DNA of 64,000 nt from JALYUM01 sp036688685 (GTDB taxonomy: Bacteria; Pseudomonadota; Gammaproteobacteria; Burkholderiales; Burkholderiaceae_D), in NCBI RefSeq assembly GCF_036688685.1, contig NZ_JAQQPS010000005.1:257880-321879 (forward strand). The letters are read 5' to 3'. A program made the translations under genes and the position numbers. Below, one piece after another: positions 1-8,238 of this stretch (position 1 is the stretch's first letter; each line of letters begins with the position of its first letter). The notes beneath the pieces were generated by a model, which searched no databases, was not told where the DNA came from, and saw only the letters and a list, made by a program, of their open reading frames with translations.

Positions 1-158
1 CCGACTTCGCCGGTGACGACAATAAAACCTTCACCTTGCGACAGGCCGTACTCGAGGTAGGCCATGGCGCGCTTGTGGCCCTTGCTGCCAAAGAAGAAAT
101 GGGGGTCGGGGCGGAGCTGGAAGGGCTTGCCGCTCAGCCCGTAATATGATTCATACAT
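1..158 (-). CDS. XrtA/PEP-CTERM system-associated ATPase, 5' part only
   Basis: Only the first 52 codons lie in the window; the gene leaves at the left edge. The protein opens MYESYYGLSGKPFQLRPDP, continues with a GSKGHKRAMAYLEYG stretch and ends on a hydrophobic FIVVTGE strand that should lead into a Walker A loop outside the window. This opening matches the ExeA/GspA-like AAA ATPase that accompanies exosortase XrtA in exopolysaccharide loci (TIGR03015 type). It starts 16 bases after the stop of the upstream outer-membrane gene on the same strand, so the two are probably cotranscribed. The role of this ATPase in PEP-CTERM sorting or polysaccharide export is not established. Confidence 0.85.
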   Translation of the reverse strand, partial: MYESYYGLSGKPFQLRPDPHFFFGSKGHKRAMAYLEYGLSQGEGFIVVTGEV

Positions 159-174
159 CTGGACTGAACTCCGT

Positions 175-1713
175 CTAGAACTGCTTGGAAATGGTGGCCG
201 ATATGGCGTTTTCACGGAACCCGGAATTGCCGGTATTGTAATAACTGCCGCGGTTGTGGCGCAGTTCTGCCGTGCCGCGCAGCTTGGAATCGAAGGCATG
301 CGTCAGGCCCAGGCGCAGGTTCTGGCTGTTCGTGGTCAGGTCGGCGCCGAGCGTTTTGCTGCGCTGGTAATTGAGCGATGCGATGGCCTGGGTGGCCTGC
401 GTCAGCCGGCGCGTGTAGCTCGCCGAAGCCCCGGTGGAATCGAGATTGTTGTTCAGGGTGGCCAGGTTCTGGCCCAGCAGGTCACTGTCGGCCGTCTGGG
501 TCGATAGGGCGGCACGGCGGTTCTTGAAAACGGACACTGTGCCGGTGCCGTGCGCGCCTTCCAGCGAGTACCCCAGCTGGAGCGATTTCTGGCGCTGGAA
601 CACATTGCTCAGATAATTGGTGTTGTTCGTGATGTTCGGATTCACCCCGGTTGCGGCGATATACGCGGCAATCGCTTTTTGGCGCTCGATCGGATCCGGG
701 ATCGAGGCGGTCAGCATGGCGTCGAGCAGGTCCGCGGTGCTGAGTGCCCCGCTGGACAGGAATTGCTGGCGGCTGGTGGTGACATTGTCACTATAGCTGG
801 CGTTGAACGCACTGCGGTGCCCGCGGAAGTTGAAGGTCATGCTGCCGGTGTTGCCGTAATAACGGCGCCCGTACGACATTTGCAGTCGCGTGCGCGACGA
901 CGGCGTCCAGATGAAGCCGCCGGTATAGCTGGCGCCCTGGGTGGTGTTGCCGCCTTGGGCCGAGTAATCGTATTTGTCGTAGCCGCCGGTGGCGGTCAGG
1001 CTGAGCGAGTGGCTGAGCCGATAGCGCAGGTTCGCTTCCACATTCTGGCTTTCCGAGGTGCCGAAGCGCCCATCGGTAAAGGTATCCTGGTTCGCGCTCA
1101 GGCCCCACCCGATGGTGCTGAAATTACGCCCGCTGGTGATGCTGGCAACGATGTTGTCGCCATTGGTCGTGCCCAGTACCCGGTCGCCGTCGACCCGGTT
1201 GCGCGTATAACGCACATAAGCGTCGGCGGTGGCGCCGAAGCGGTGGCGCAGCGTCGGCGAGATGCTGTAGGTGTTGATATTCGTGCGGTTGCTGCTGGAA
1301 TACTGGCTGTCATTGCCCTGTGGCCCGAAGGCGGACCGGCTGGACTGCTGGCGCGATGCGTTGGCGTCCAGGTCGAGCAACTGGTCAATCAGCTTGGCCT
1401 GCATGTTCAGCTGGTATTGGCTGGAGGCGTTATTGGTGTTGTCGACCTTGTTGCTGTACGAGTACAGATGCAGCTGGTAACTGGCTGACAGCTTCAGGCG
1501 CGGCCCCTTCGAGTAGACCGAAAACGCCGGCGTCACTTCGCTAATGAAGGCGCTTTGCGCCAGCTCTGCGGTCTGTTGCGACACGTTGTCGCTATACGTC
1601 TCGGAGCCGGAAATAGCGGGGGTAAATCTCACTTCGGCATGCGCTGCGGGCACCAGCAACAGCGCCATCAGCGCCGCCGGGGCGCGCACGCGTTTAGCCA
1701 TAGTGATAGTCAT
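175..1713 (-). CDS. PEP-CTERM system-associated outer-membrane beta-barrel protein (TIGR03016-like)
   Basis: About 512 residues with an N-terminal signal peptide (MAKRVRAPAALMALLLVPAAHA) and a body rich in Ser, Asn, Thr, Gln and Tyr with many alternating aromatic/polar strands. It ends in a terminal Phe (ISKQF), the signature of an outer-membrane beta barrel. Its position after a tyrosine autokinase and before the XrtA-associated ATPase matches the TIGR03016 family of exosortase loci. It probably sits in the outer membrane as part of the exopolysaccharide export machinery. I chose the start at 1713 (MTITMAKR) because GAAGAAAG lies just upstream; an ATG at 1701 would give only an 8-base overlap with the upstream gene. 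An upstream start at 1740 would overlap that gene further and is less likely. Confidence 0.8.
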   Translation of the reverse strand: MTITMAKRVRAPAALMALLLVPAAHAEVRFTPAISGSETYSDNVSQQTAELAQSAFISEVTPAFSVYSKGPRLKLSASYQLHLYSYSNKVDNTNNASSQYQLNMQAKLIDQLLDLDANASRQQSSRSAFGPQGNDSQYSSSNRTNINTYSISPTLRHRFGATADAYVRYTRNRVDGDRVLGTTNGDNIVASITSGRNFSTIGWGLSANQDTFTDGRFGTSESQNVEANLRYRLSHSLSLTATGGYDKYDYSAQGGNTTQGASYTGGFIWTPSSRTRLQMSYGRRYYGNTGSMTFNFRGHRSAFNASYSDNVTTSRQQFLSSGALSTADLLDAMLTASIPDPIERQKAIAAYIAATGVNPNITNNTNYLSNVFQRQKSLQLGYSLEGAHGTGTVSVFKNRRAALSTQTADSDLLGQNLATLNNNLDSTGASASYTRRLTQATQAIASLNYQRSKTLGADLTTNSQNLRLGLTHAFDSKLRGTAELRHNRGSYYNTGNSGFRENAISATISKQF

Positions 1714-2749
1714 AACTTTCTTCGATGCCAGGGAATTCACGCGTCTTGTTGTAGATGAGGTTGACGTTGGCGCAGCCTTCCAGCTGGCTGAGCGATTCCT
1801 TGACCGCGTGCTGGGTGGTCGTTTCCGCTTCTACCACGACGGCGATCTGGCCCATGTGGGTGGCCAGCACGCGCGCTTCACTGGTCAGCAGCAGCGGCGG
1901 CGAATCGAAAATGACGATCCGGTCCGGATAGCGCAGGGCAATTTCCATCACCAGGTTGGTCATCGCAGCGCTGGCCAGCAATTCGGTCGCGCGCGGGGTG
2001 CTGGTGCCGGCTGGCAGGATCGCCAGGGTCGGTACATTGGTGCGCAGCATCACGTCGGACAAATCGAGCGTTTCATCGACCAAAATATCCATCAGGCCGC
2101 GCTGGGCCGGCAGTCCGAGCGTGCGCAGCACGGACGGGCGCGCCACGTCGGCGTCGACCAGCAGCACGGTATGGTCCAGCTCCATGGCAATGCTCATGGC
2201 CAGGTTGATGGCGCAGTAAGTCTTGCCTTCGCCTGGCAGCGAGCTGGTCACCATGATCAGGTTGCCGGGCAGGTCGCCCGGTGCCCGTTCGGCAAAGGCG
2301 CGCTTGATCAGCGGGCGCTTGATGACGCGGAAATCTTCCACCAGGGCCGTGCGACCGCCAGCGGCGGTCACCATGCCGAGGTCGCGCATGCGGGCCAGGT
2401 CGAGGTCGACCTTGCGGGTGGTCGAGCGGGCGGCGCTATTGCCGCTGGCCGGCGCTTTGACGGGGGCCGTCGTCACCGGTCCTGCAACTGCAGGTGCTGC
2501 CACCGGCGCGACAAGGGGCGCGGTTTTCAAGCCCTGCGATTGCGCCATGGCAGCCTGTACCATTTCCGCTTGCGTCATGGCGGGCAGCGCGGGCGCGCCC
2601 GGTCCGACGGCCTCCGCCAGCGATTGCTCGGCCTTTGTGGCGGCGCTGCGTGCCATCGCTTCGACGATCATGTCGGGATGCGGCACGTCGGTGTCCGGCG
2701 TGCGTTGCGGGTCGTTGCGGCGTGCTGCCGCTTTTTCGATGATGCTCAC
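1694..2749 (-). CDS. XrtA-associated bacterial tyrosine autokinase
   Basis: 351 residues. An Ala/Pro-rich, poorly conserved N-terminal region (about 1-110) precedes a CpsD/CapB-type BY-kinase domain. The Walker A loop SSLPGEGKT lies near residue 170, the Walker A' strand VLLVDAD near 195, and a Walker B-like strand IVIFDSPP further on. The C-terminus carries a short tyrosine cluster (ESYDYHYG), the usual autophosphorylation tail. In this family (TIGR03018) the cytoplasmic kinase works with the chain-length protein encoded 15 bases upstream to control polymer length and export. It overlaps the following outer-membrane gene, which implies translational coupling. Confidence 0.9.
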   Translation of the reverse strand: MSIIEKAAARRNDPQRTPDTDVPHPDMIVEAMARSAATKAEQSLAEAVGPGAPALPAMTQAEMVQAAMAQSQGLKTAPLVAPVAAPAVAGPVTTAPVKAPASGNSAARSTTRKVDLDLARMRDLGMVTAAGGRTALVEDFRVIKRPLIKRAFAERAPGDLPGNLIMVTSSLPGEGKTYCAINLAMSIAMELDHTVLLVDADVARPSVLRTLGLPAQRGLMDILVDETLDLSDVMLRTNVPTLAILPAGTSTPRATELLASAAMTNLVMEIALRYPDRIVIFDSPPLLLTSEARVLATHMGQIAVVVEAETTTQHAVKESLSQLEGCANVNLIYNKTREFPGIEESYDYHYG

Positions 2750-2764
2750 AGGATCTCCTTGCGC

Positions 2765-4297
2765 TTACAGCGCTGGCCGAACGATGATCGCGGCCATGAC
2801 CGCGCCGTACATGCCGAACAAGGCCAGCACCGACGCGCCCAGCGCGTACAGGCGCCGGCGCCGGCGAATGGTCTGTTCCGGCGTCCAGTTCATGCCGATG
2901 GCGCCCAGGATCGGGATCCCGGTGACCTCGCGCAGCGCTGCCTGGCTGAGGAAGGTCGGGCGGAACTGGCTCATCAGGAAAGCGGCTGCCAGGCCGGACA
3001 ACAGGGCGCCTCCGAACACCATCGAGAACAGGCGCACCCGGTTCGGGCCCGATGGAATCATCGGCGCGGTCGGTGGATCGATGACGCGGAAGGTCAGCAT
3101 GTCGGTTGCCGACGACAGTTCGCCGGACAGCTTGGCCGACTCGCGGCGCTCGACCAGTTTGGTGTAGTTGTCGCGGTTGATCGCATAGTCGCGGTTCAGC
3201 TGGGCGAACTGGGCTTCGATTTCCGGACTTTCGATACTCTGCGTTTTCAGGCGGTTGTAGCGCTGCGTGTATTCGCTGACCCGGGCGCGCAATGCGGCGA
3301 CCTGCGCTTCAGCCGTCGACAGCGACACGCTCATCTGCTGCAACATCGGGCTGTAGCTGGCGCCTGGATCGGCACTGCGCTTCTTGTTCTTTGCATCGTC
3401 GGCCTTACGGGCGATCAACTGCTCGAGCAGGCGCTTGTTGGATACGATATCCGGGTGCACTTCGGTGTATTGCATGCGCAGCGCATCCAGCGTTTTTTGG
3501 GTGGCGGCAATGCGCGCTTCCACTTCCGGATCGACGAAGCCGACGATCGGCTGGCCTGACGGCGTCTTGGTGTCGCCGTTGATCTGGGCGCGCAGGGCGT
3601 TGCGCGATTGCTCGGCTTCGGCCAGCTGTAGTTTAGCCTGGTTCAGCTGGTCGCTGGCGTCCTGGACCTTGCCGCTGTAGTCACCGGTGCCACTCGGTAG
3701 CACGCCCATGTTTTTCAGCTTGAATTCCTTCAGGCGATTTTCAGCGGACGACAGCTTTTCTTCGTAATTCTTGATCTGGTCATCGATGAATTGCACGGCC
3801 TTGTCGGAATCCTGCTTCTTGCCGCCGAAGCTGCCTTCAACGAACATTTGCAGCAGCGTCGCCACGACATCCTTGCCCAGCTTCGGGTTCACGGCGGTGT
3901 ACGAGATCGTATAGATGTCGTCGCGCTCTGTACCGCCGATCTTGATCGCGGCCATCAGCTCGTCGACCATCTTCTCGTGTTCTTTAGTGTCCTTGGCCTT
4001 CACGTCCAGGTCGACCATACGCATCAGCTTTTCCACGTTGGGACGGCTGATCAGGGTACGGCGCATGAACATGACTTGCTGGTCCAGGTTCGGCAGGGTA
4101 GTCATGCCCGACAGCAATGGCTTCAGGATGCTCTGAGTATCGACGTAGACGCGTGCCGACGCTTCATATTGATTCGGCAATTTATACACCACGGTCCAGC
4201 CGACCAGCGCGACGACCCACGCGATCACCACCGCATGCCAACGATACTTGCCGATTGCCTTGAGGAAGCTAAGGATTAGGGCCGTTATTTCTGCCAT
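2765..4297 (-). CDS. XrtA system polysaccharide chain-length determinant (Wzz/GNVR family)
   Basis: 510 residues with the layout of polysaccharide co-polymerases. One N-terminal membrane helix (about 20-38, HAVVIAWVVALVGWTVVY) is followed by a long periplasmic region with coiled-coil character (about 180-370, many Gln/Glu/Lys/Ala heptads). A Pro-rich motif (DPPTAPMIPSGPNR) and two C-terminal membrane segments come last. This matches the TIGR03007 family of XrtA loci. It is the first gene of the leftward group chain-length protein, tyrosine kinase, outer-membrane protein, ATPase. The partner kinase domain is on a separate polypeptide. It probably sets exopolysaccharide length together with that kinase. 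Confidence 0.9.
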   Translation of the reverse strand: MAEITALILSFLKAIGKYRWHAVVIAWVVALVGWTVVYKLPNQYEASARVYVDTQSILKPLLSGMTTLPNLDQQVMFMRRTLISRPNVEKLMRMVDLDVKAKDTKEHEKMVDELMAAIKIGGTERDDIYTISYTAVNPKLGKDVVATLLQMFVEGSFGGKKQDSDKAVQFIDDQIKNYEEKLSSAENRLKEFKLKNMGVLPSGTGDYSGKVQDASDQLNQAKLQLAEAEQSRNALRAQINGDTKTPSGQPIVGFVDPEVEARIAATQKTLDALRMQYTEVHPDIVSNKRLLEQLIARKADDAKNKKRSADPGASYSPMLQQMSVSLSTAEAQVAALRARVSEYTQRYNRLKTQSIESPEIEAQFAQLNRDYAINRDNYTKLVERRESAKLSGELSSATDMLTFRVIDPPTAPMIPSGPNRVRLFSMVFGGALLSGLAAAFLMSQFRPTFLSQAALREVTGIPILGAIGMNWTPEQTIRRRRRLYALGASVLALFGMYGAVMAAIIVRPAL

Positions 4298-4600
4298 CGC
4301 GTCTGTCTCGTAAAAGAAGGAAAATCAAAAAAAATCAATACAACCAACAGCATCATCCCTTTTACCTTGAGCAATTGCAATTGCGCGTTGGAAAAGCCCA
4401 GACAGGAACTGCGGAAAGTATTGTTTTTACAACAGGTTGTGCCGATTTGCAACAAATTTACCCACTCGTTTGCCTGCCCGGCGGCGTTTATTGTTGTGCG
4501 TACTAGCGGAGAAGGCACGGGCTGTTGCAGAATCTGCATGGCGAATAACACGGATCACGATTTGACTGGCTGTGCCAGAGCATAAAACAGGCCTATTCTA
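4298..4600. promoter_or_regulatory. Divergent intergenic region between EPS genes and protease gene
   Basis: About 300 bases lower in GC than the flanking genes, lying between a leftward EPS gene and a rightward protease gene, so both promoters should be here. It contains AT-rich runs next to the leftward gene and an inverted CAATTGCAATTG-type stretch near 4374-4385. No convincing coding sequence or clear sigma-70 or sigma-54 promoter was found. Confidence 0.4.
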
Positions 4601-5467
4601 GTGTTGCCTTATGCAAAACGCTACATTCTAATGTCTTTCTTACCTCACACGGGCGTACAGTTGATTCATTTTCGACATCATTCGAATGCCAGTCGGGCAT
4701 GCGCCACACGCGCCCTCGCTGCGCTTTTGTTGCTTTGCAGCATACCACTCGGCCAGGGTGCGCACGCTTCACCGCTGGAAAAAACCATCGCCGCCGTCAA
4801 GCCGTCGATCGTCGGGGTGGGCAGTTACCAGAAGACACGCAGCCCGCCGATCCGGTTTGTCGGCACCGGCTGGGTTGCAGGCGATGGCATGAGTGTGATC
4901 ACGAATTCGCACGTGGTCGCAGAATTGCCGGACGGCGTCAATATTGAACAGTTGGGCATCGTGGTCGCGCAGGGGGAGGGTGTGGTGTTCCGGCCGGCCC
5001 GCCTTGCCGGCCGCGACGCCGTGCACGACCTGGCCCACCTGCGCCTGATCGACGGCCCGCCTTTGCCGGCCCTGAAGCTGGGTGACTCCATGAATGTCGC
5101 CGAGGGGCACGATCTTGCATTCACGGGCTTTCCGCTTGGAATGGTGTTGGGTTTGCACCACGTTACTCATCGTGCAACATTGTCTGCAATTACGCCCATC
5201 GTCATGCCCTCGATCAGTTCCGGCAAGCTCGATGCGCGTGCCATCGTGGCCTTGCAGCGCGATGCGTTCAAGATTTTCCAGCTTGATGGCACCGCTTACC
5301 CGGGCAACAGCGGCAGCCCGGTGTATGACATCGACACCGGCGCGGTGCTCGGCGTCATCAATATGGTGTTCGTCAAAGGCTTGAAGGAGACGGCGATCAC
5401 GGCGCCGAGCGGGATCACGTATGCCGTCCCGGCCCGGTATGTCGAAGCATTATTGCAACAAAAATGA
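4601..5467 (+). CDS. Trypsin-like serine protease, secreted
   Basis: 288 residues from the first ATG; a second in-frame ATG at 4631 (MSFLPHTG) is possible. A hydrophobic segment near residues 36-52 (ALAALLLLCSIPLGQG) looks like a signal peptide with cleavage near GAHA. The chymotrypsin-fold catalytic residues are all visible: His in TNSHVV (about 104), Asp in VHDLAHL (about 143) and Ser in PGNSGSPV (about 237). There is no PDZ domain, so this is not a full HtrA/DegP. It lies between the two halves of the exopolysaccharide gene set and divergent from the chain-length gene. Its substrate is unknown; processing of exported or PEP-CTERM proteins is possible but only an inference. Confidence 0.8.
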   Translation: MLPYAKRYILMSFLPHTGVQLIHFRHHSNASRACATRALAALLLLCSIPLGQGAHASPLEKTIAAVKPSIVGVGSYQKTRSPPIRFVGTGWVAGDGMSVITNSHVVAELPDGVNIEQLGIVVAQGEGVVFRPARLAGRDAVHDLAHLRLIDGPPLPALKLGDSMNVAEGHDLAFTGFPLGMVLGLHHVTHRATLSAITPIVMPSISSGKLDARAIVALQRDAFKIFQLDGTAYPGNSGSPVYDIDTGAVLGVINMVFVKGLKETAITAPSGITYAVPARYVEALLQQK

Positions 5468-5579
5468 AGTGAGCGAAAGATTCTTATACCGTGCGATTTT
5501 GCACTGCAGCTATGGTATAAAATGGTAGTTAAATCAATGGCTGAATAACAACTTTTAATGTGCGGCAAGGGGATCGGTA

Positions 5580-6209
5580 GTGAAAATGATGAATAAAACA
5601 TGGATGAAGCCGGTACTCTGGGCCTGCGTTGCCGCGTCGGCACTGGTGTTGAGCGGCTGCGCGACCAAACATCCTATGGCCAGCTCGGCGGTGGTAGCGC
5701 CAGCCAACGATTACCTCGTCGGTCCTGGCGACAATATCAATATCATCGTCTGGCGCAACCCGGAAGTGTCGATGTCAGTGCCTGTGCGCCCGGATGGCAA
5801 GATCACCACACCGCTGGTCGAAGATTTGCCGGCGGCCGGTAAAACCTCTACCCAGCTGGCACGCGATATCGAAGTTGCCTTGGCAAAATTCATTCAGCAG
5901 CCGGTCGTGACGGTTGTGGTGACCGGCTTCGTCGGTCAGTTCAGCGAGCAAATTCGTGTGATTGGCGCTGCCGCCCGTCCGCAGTCGTTATCGTATCGAC
6001 GCGACATGTCGATGATGGACGTCATGATTGCCGTGGGTGGCGTGACCGAGTTCGCCTCGGGCAATCGCGCCAATTTGATTCGCACCGTCAATGGCAAGCA
6101 ACAAACGTACAACGTGCGTCTGAACGACCTGATTCGTGAAGGGGACATCAGTGCGAACGTACCGGTTTTGCCCGGTGATATTCTGATCATTCCCGAAAGC
6201 TTCTTTTAA
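5580..6209 (+). CDS. XrtA system polysaccharide export lipoprotein (Wza family)
   Basis: 209 residues. A lipoprotein signal (ALVLSGCAT, lipidated Cys about 29) is followed by a Poly_export domain (YLVGPGDNINIIVWRNPEVS, about 45-65) and a SLBB-like second half ending in ILIIPESFF. This matches the TIGR03027 export protein of XrtA loci, which forms the outer-membrane channel for the polymer. I use the GTG at 5580 because AAGGGG sits 7 bases upstream; in-frame ATGs at 5586 and 5589 are alternatives. It is on the opposite strand from the chain-length and kinase genes and separated from them by the protease gene, so the usual single operon is split here. Confidence 0.88.
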   Translation: MKMMNKTWMKPVLWACVAASALVLSGCATKHPMASSAVVAPANDYLVGPGDNINIIVWRNPEVSMSVPVRPDGKITTPLVEDLPAAGKTSTQLARDIEVALAKFIQQPVVTVVVTGFVGQFSEQIRVIGAAARPQSLSYRRDMSMMDVMIAVGGVTEFASGNRANLIRTVNGKQQTYNVRLNDLIREGDISANVPVLPGDILIIPESFF

Positions 6210-6341
6210 TTAAAAATACGACCTCGGCGCTGTCGAAGAATTTTACAGTGCGATGTTATATTTCCAGTAGACAATAAAAATTGCCTGCTTGACCCGGCTA
6301 AGCTGTTGATTATTAACAGTACGCAAGCACGGTGGTCGATC

Positions 6342-6357
6342 TGGCACGAAATTCGCT
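6342..6357 (+). promoter_or_regulatory. Sigma-54 (-24/-12) promoter before the HprK-like cassette
   Basis: The sequence reads TGGCACGAAATTCGCT, against the consensus TGGCACG-N4-TTGCW with one mismatch (TCGC for TTGC). GG at 6343-6344 and GC at 6355-6356 have the required spacing. It lies about 75 bases before the GTG start at 6431 and nothing else intervenes. Confidence 0.7.
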
Positions 6358-6430
6358 TACATGTCATCAGGAAATTTAATTGCATGTTAGGCAGGTTTTG
6401 CACCATCGCACACTTTTAGGAAACCACATT

Positions 6431-7048
6431 GTGGCTATTGATAATCAACCGAATGATCTTGACCAGCAACCGGACGCGCCGCAGCAAGCGCTTGCCAGCC
6501 TGGACGCCATTGCGCTGGGTCAACGCGGTGCTTCGCGGCGCCGGTTCGCGCGCGCGGGCGCTGGCGCGACCGGGGTTCTGCTGACGCTGACCAGCCAGCC
6601 TGGCATGGCCTGCGATATTTGCATGGCGCCGTCCGGCTTCCACTCGTATTCAAAAACCATGACCAAGGCCTCGCACGCCGTGGCGCCGGTCTGCAATGGC
6701 AAAGGCCCTGCTTATTGGCGCAGCAACCACAGCTGGCCAAACGGCTGCCATTCGACAACTAAGTTCGGCGAGATTTTCGACTGCAAAAGGACCACGTCCG
6801 GGCAACTGTATGCCACCAGGACGTGCATGGACAGCCTGAAGCCGCAGTGGTTCGACTCGCACGCCGTGGGCATGTATCTGATGGCCATGTATCTGAATGT
6901 GTTGTCCAAAAAAACCAGCTTCATGACCATCGCTGATGTGCGGAACATGTGGAGAGAATACCATTGGAGCGGTTATTACGTGCCGACGGCCGGTGTGAAA
7001 TGGGATGCGTCCGACATTGTTTTCTACTTGTCCGGCACGATGGATTAA
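6431..7048 (+). CDS. Hypothetical Tat-signal Cys-rich secreted protein, first gene of cassette
   Basis: 205 residues, family not recognised. The start is the GTG at 6431, 7 bases after AGGAAA; an upstream ATG at 6380 lacks such a site. A 35-residue Gln/Asp-rich leader is followed by SRRRFARAGAGATGVLLTL, close to a twin-arginine signal with likely cleavage near PGMA. The mature part holds six cysteines (CDIC, then single Cys in VCNG, GCHS, DCKR and TCMD), many Trp/Tyr residues, and ends SGTMD. It is followed after 3 bases by a PqqD-like gene and then a kinase and a nucleotidyltransferase, so it may be the substrate or the exported product of that cassette. That role is inference only. Confidence 0.65.
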   Translation: MAIDNQPNDLDQQPDAPQQALASLDAIALGQRGASRRRFARAGAGATGVLLTLTSQPGMACDICMAPSGFHSYSKTMTKASHAVAPVCNGKGPAYWRSNHSWPNGCHSTTKFGEIFDCKRTTSGQLYATRTCMDSLKPQWFDSHAVGMYLMAMYLNVLSKKTSFMTIADVRNMWREYHWSGYYVPTAGVKWDASDIVFYLSGTMD

Positions 7049-7051
7049 AAC

Positions 7052-7330
7052 GTGCCGGACCTTTGGCGCTTGACCCCGGGGCAACAGTTGGCACACCGGG
7101 GCTGGCAAGATGAATTTGTGGTCTACAATAATCTCTCCGGCGACACGCACTTGCTCGACGGCGACACCCTGTCCTTGCTCGCACAGCTGCGCCATGCGCC
7201 CGCCAGCATTGCCGCGCTTTGCCAGGCACTCGGTAGCGATCTTCTTGCGGACGACCGCGCAGCGCTCCCCGACACGCTCCACGCCATGCTCATCAGCCTG
7301 GCGCGTTTGTACCTGGTCGAGCGGTGCTGA
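7052..7330 (+). CDS. PqqD-like protein of HprK-related kinase system
   Basis: 92 residues from a GTG start, 3 bases after the stop of the preceding gene. The fold signature of PqqD/RiPP recognition elements is visible: FVVYNNLSGDTHLLDGDTLSLLAQL (beta strands and a helix) followed by an Ala/Leu-rich helical half ending LISLARLYLVERC. It resembles the PqqD-related family found beside HprK-related kinase A (TIGR04353 type). PqqD-like domains bind leader peptides of ribosomally made substrates, so it may present a peptide to the neighbouring enzymes. It overlaps the kinase start by 7 bases, which implies coupled translation. Confidence 0.8.
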   Translation: MPDLWRLTPGQQLAHRGWQDEFVVYNNLSGDTHLLDGDTLSLLAQLRHAPASIAALCQALGSDLLADDRAALPDTLHAMLISLARLYLVERC

Positions 7331-8238
7331 CCGTCGCTGACCTCAGCCACCGCGACCTGGTGGCGCGCCTGGCCGGAAACGGCCTGTTTCTGCGCACCGG
7401 GCCTTTCACGAGTTGCATCCGCAGCAATATTTCCTATCTCATCGACGGGGTCGCCCAGATGTATGGCGCCTACCCGGTCGATGACAGCGGCTTCGCAGAT
7501 TTTCACCTGCAACTGCGCCGGCCGGGCGGCTTGCGACGCTGGTTCCATCCGCAGGTGCGGTTCGACCACGACGGCCTGTCGCCGTTCGAGCCGCTGCCGG
7601 TCAATCACGCCTTTCCGATGCTCGAATGGATGCTCAACTATTGCGTCTCAAGCCAGGCGCATGGCTACCTCATCATCCACGCCGCCGTGGTCGAAAAGAA
7701 CGGCCATGCGGTGATCTTGCCAGCGCCGCCGGGATCGGGCAAAAGCACGCTGTGTGCGGCGCTGGTCAGCCGCGGCTGGCGCCTGCTCAGCGACGAGCTG
7801 ACCTTGATCGGCCTGGACGACCAGCAGTTGACGCCGCTGCCCCGTCCGGTCAGCCTGAAAAACGCCTCGATTCCCATCATGAAGGCATACGCGCCGGCCG
7901 CCGCCTTCACCCGCTCGGCCATGGACACCGCCAAGGGCACGGTCGCGCACCTGAAGGCGCCCGACGCGAGCGTTGCGCGCGCCGCCGAGACCGCGCGCGC
8001 CGCTTGGGTCGTGTTCCCCAAATATCAGGCCGATGCCGACGTGACGGTCAGCCCGATCGCGCCGGCGCGCGCCTTCATGCGGGTGGCAGAAAATGCCTTC
8101 AACTACAGTCTCACGGGCGAACGCGGGTTTCATGCGCTGGGCAAGGTCATCGAAACGTGCACCAGTTTCGACTTTACGTATAGCAAGCTCGACGAGGCCA
8201 TCGCATTCTTCGATGCCCTGCGCGTGGCGCCCCGATGA
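7324..8238 (+). CDS. HprK-related kinase A
   Basis: 304 residues from GTG 7324. A Walker A loop (LPAPPGSGKSTLC) lies near residues 131-143, preceded by HAAVVEKNGHAVI, the typical strand arrangement of HPr kinase/phosphorylase-like P-loop enzymes. The segment LLSDELTLIGLD after it resembles the HprK acidic motif. The N-terminal half (about 1-110) is specific to the HprK-related kinase A family (TIGR04352). Known members sit with PqqD-like proteins and nucleotidyltransferases; the phosphoryl acceptor is not known. No HPr gene is seen in this window. It overlaps both neighbours, so the cassette is translationally coupled. Confidence 0.85.
   Translation: MLTVADLSHRDLVARLAGNGLFLRTGPFTSCIRSNISYLIDGVAQMYGAYPVDDSGFADFHLQLRRPGGLRRWFHPQVRFDHDGLSPFEPLPVNHAFPMLEWMLNYCVSSQAHGYLIIHAAVVEKNGHAVILPAPPGSGKSTLCAALVSRGWRLLSDELTLIGLDDQQLTPLPRPVSLKNASIPIMKAYAPAAAFTRSAMDTAKGTVAHLKAPDASVARAAETARAAWVVFPKYQADADVTVSPIAPARAFMRVAENAFNYSLTGERGFHALGKVIETCTSFDFTYSKLDEAIAFFDALRVAPR

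Noticed and set aside
1544..3559. Rightward 671-codon frame
   Set aside because: It lies over the well-supported leftward tyrosine kinase and chain-length genes and its product is low-complexity, with Arg/Ala/Gln/His bias.
4514..4528. Sigma-54-like GGCAC...TTGC
   Set aside because: The spacing between GG and GC is one base too long, and spacing is strict for this promoter class.
4285..4551. Leftward 88-codon frame before the chain-length gene
   Set aside because: It overlaps the start of that gene, has no ribosome-binding site and no recognisable protein features.
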